From positions 2,962,001 through 3,026,000 of the forward strand of contig NZ_SOBN01000001.1 of assembly GCF_004365705.1 (NCBI RefSeq): 64,000 nt of DNA, written 5' to 3'. Below the pieces are notes generated by a model, which saw only the letters and a program-made list of their open reading frames with translations, had not been told where the DNA came from and searched no databases. Below, piece by piece: positions 63,027-64,000 of this stretch (the first letter of the stretch is position 1; each line of letters starts with the position of its first letter). The translations under genes were made by a program, and so were the position numbers. This DNA is from Streptomyces sp. 846.5 (lineage in GTDB: Bacteria > Actinomycetota > Actinomycetes > Streptomycetales > Streptomycetaceae).

Positions 63027-64000
63027 TTGAAGCGCAAGATCGCAGTCGCCGCGGCACTCGCCAGCGTGCTCACGGCCGCCGCCTGTTCGTCTTCTTCGAG
63101 CACCGGAAGCACCAAGCAGGCCACCCTGAGCACGGACGGCAAGGGCAAGACCATCAACGTCTGGCTGATGCAGGACGCCCAGAAGGGCTGGCCGGCGGTG
63201 GTCGACGCGGCGAAGAAGCAGTTCACCGCCGAGACCGGTGCCAACGTCAACATCCAGTGGCAGACCTGGACCAACTACAGCACCAAGCTCGACACCGCGC
63301 TGCTCTCCGGCAACGCCCCCGACGGGCTGGAGCTGGGCAACACCCAGACCGCCAAGTACATCGCGGCCAACTCCTTCGTGGACCTGACCAGCGTCAAGGA
63401 CAAGTTCGACAACTCGTCCAGCTGGCTGGACTCGCTGGCCGCCTCCGGCCAGAGCGCGGACCACACCAAGACCTTCGCGATCCCGTACTACGCGGGCGCC
63501 CGCATCATGATCTACCGCAAGGACCTGTTCACGGCGGCCGGCGTCACCACCCCGCCCACCACCCTGGCCGAGCTGACCGCCGACCTGACCAAGGTCAAGG
63601 CCGCCAACTCCAAGGTGCCGAACTTCTCCGCGCTCTACCTGCCGGGCAAGAACTGGTACACCGCCGTCTCCTTCGGCGCGGGCAGCTACGGCGTCGACAA
63701 CGTCATCGCCAAGTCCGACGGCTCCAAGTTCACCGGCACGCTCACCGACCCGGCGTTCATCCAGGGCATCCAGACCTGGAACACCCTGCAGAAGACCTTC
63801 TCGGTCGGCGGCACCACCGTCGACGAGACCACCCAGGACGCGCTGATGGCCAAGGGCAACATCGCCGCCATCATCGGCAACGGCTACGAGGTCGGCGCGG
63901 TCACCGACCCGAAGACCGGCGACCCGAACCTGGCGTCCAAGCTCGGCACCATCGCCGTTCCCGGCACCACCGCCGGCCAGCCGACCCCCGCCTTCCTCGG
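63027..64000 (+). CDS. dasA: DasA-type chitobiose/GlcNAc-oligomer binding lipoprotein, 3' end cut
   Basis: TTG start at 63027 preceded by AGGAGG (63016-63021); an ATG at 63022 opens only a two-codon frame (ATG TTT TGA) overlapping the TTG. The frame stays open to the window end (324 residues). A signal with KRK start ends in a cysteine at position 20 (TAAACSSSSS). The solute-binding family 1 fold has INVWLMQDAQKGWPAVV, LELGNTQTAKYIAANSF and AIPYYAGARIMIYRKDLF. In S. coelicolor DasA binds chitobiose and its gene is repressed by DasR. Permease genes should follow outside the window. Confidence 0.88.
   Translation, partial: MKRKIAVAAALASVLTAAACSSSSSTGSTKQATLSTDGKGKTINVWLMQDAQKGWPAVVDAAKKQFTAETGANVNIQWQTWTNYSTKLDTALLSGNAPDGLELGNTQTAKYIAANSFVDLTSVKDKFDNSSSWLDSLAASGQSADHTKTFAIPYYAGARIMIYRKDLFTAAGVTTPPTTLAELTADLTKVKAANSKVPNFSALYLPGKNWYTAVSFGAGSYGVDNVIAKSDGSKFTGTLTDPAFIQGIQTWNTLQKTFSVGGTTVDETTQDALMAKGNIAAIIGNGYEVGAVTDPKTGDPNLASKLGTIAVPGTTAGQPTPAFL

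Noticed and set aside
1..64000. tRNA, rRNA, CRISPR arrays and insertion sequences
   Set aside because: No T-loop pattern with flanking acceptor stem, no spaced direct-repeat array and no transposase gene was found; the tandem repeats present are adjacent copies without spacers.

Overview
The window comes from a high-GC actinomycete, almost certainly a member of the Streptomycetaceae. Evidence is the codon bias, a WhiB-like regulator of the WblE type, a SigB-family sigma factor with a long acidic N-terminus (SigH type), nickel superoxide dismutase, the multifunctional 2-oxoglutarate decarboxylase Kgd, a DasA-type sugar-binding lipoprotein and DasR-like operators. From memory, the gene order follows the S. 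coelicolor SCO5285-SCO5232 core (lon, two-component system, kgd, malic enzyme, amino-acid ABC transporter, prsH-sigH, diacylglycerol kinase, wblE, pdtaS, nagB, dasA), with accessory blocks inserted.

Layout. 1-5.4 kb: a secreted subtilase cut by the window edge, an enoyl-CoA hydratase, and a translationally coupled pair of lipoproteins (degenerate NodB-like protein and beta-propeller). 5.4-16.7 kb: a SEDS cell-wall polymerase, lon with HspR- and ClgR-type boxes, a spermidine-synthase-like protein, a response regulator/kinase pair and kgd. 16.7-22.3 kb: an accessory island with a WXG100-like secretion cassette, a two-gene AAA ATPase plus PIN nuclease operon, and a convergent vapBC module. 22.3-39 kb: housekeeping and stress genes (PadR module, malic enzyme, polar amino-acid ABC importer, sodN/sodX, antiporter, prsH-sigH, lipid kinase, wblE). 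39.1-43.1 kb: a Pls/PosA-type membrane peptide synthetase lying between the whiB1 and pdtaS orthologues. 45.1-46.3 kb: a nagB-II-like gene with an apparent frameshift.

46.4-62.4 kb: a compact biosynthetic cluster that I do not recognise. An eleven-gene operon, mostly with 1-4 nt overlaps, encodes an AurF-like diiron oxygenase, a seryl-tRNA-synthetase-like amino acid:carrier-protein ligase, an AcpS, two acyl carrier proteins, a methyltransferase, a KAS III, a cysteine-less ketosynthase-like protein, a condensation-domain protein, a NodB-type deacetylase and an MFS exporter. Upstream lie an FMN-type oxidase, a LuxR-like regulator, a SARP/NB-ARC regulator, an Sfp-type transferase and a sugar-binding lipoprotein. 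The likely logic is loading of an amino acid on a carrier protein, N-oxidation, Claisen extension, condensation and export; the product is unknown.

62.4-64 kb: a divergent control region rich in DasR-like boxes, then dasA, cut by the window edge. DasR-like boxes also lie before the SARP gene and pdtaS, suggesting that N-acetylglucosamine sensing controls the cluster. A dispersed inverted repeat sits between convergent genes at four places. I saw no tRNA, rRNA, insertion sequence or CRISPR array.
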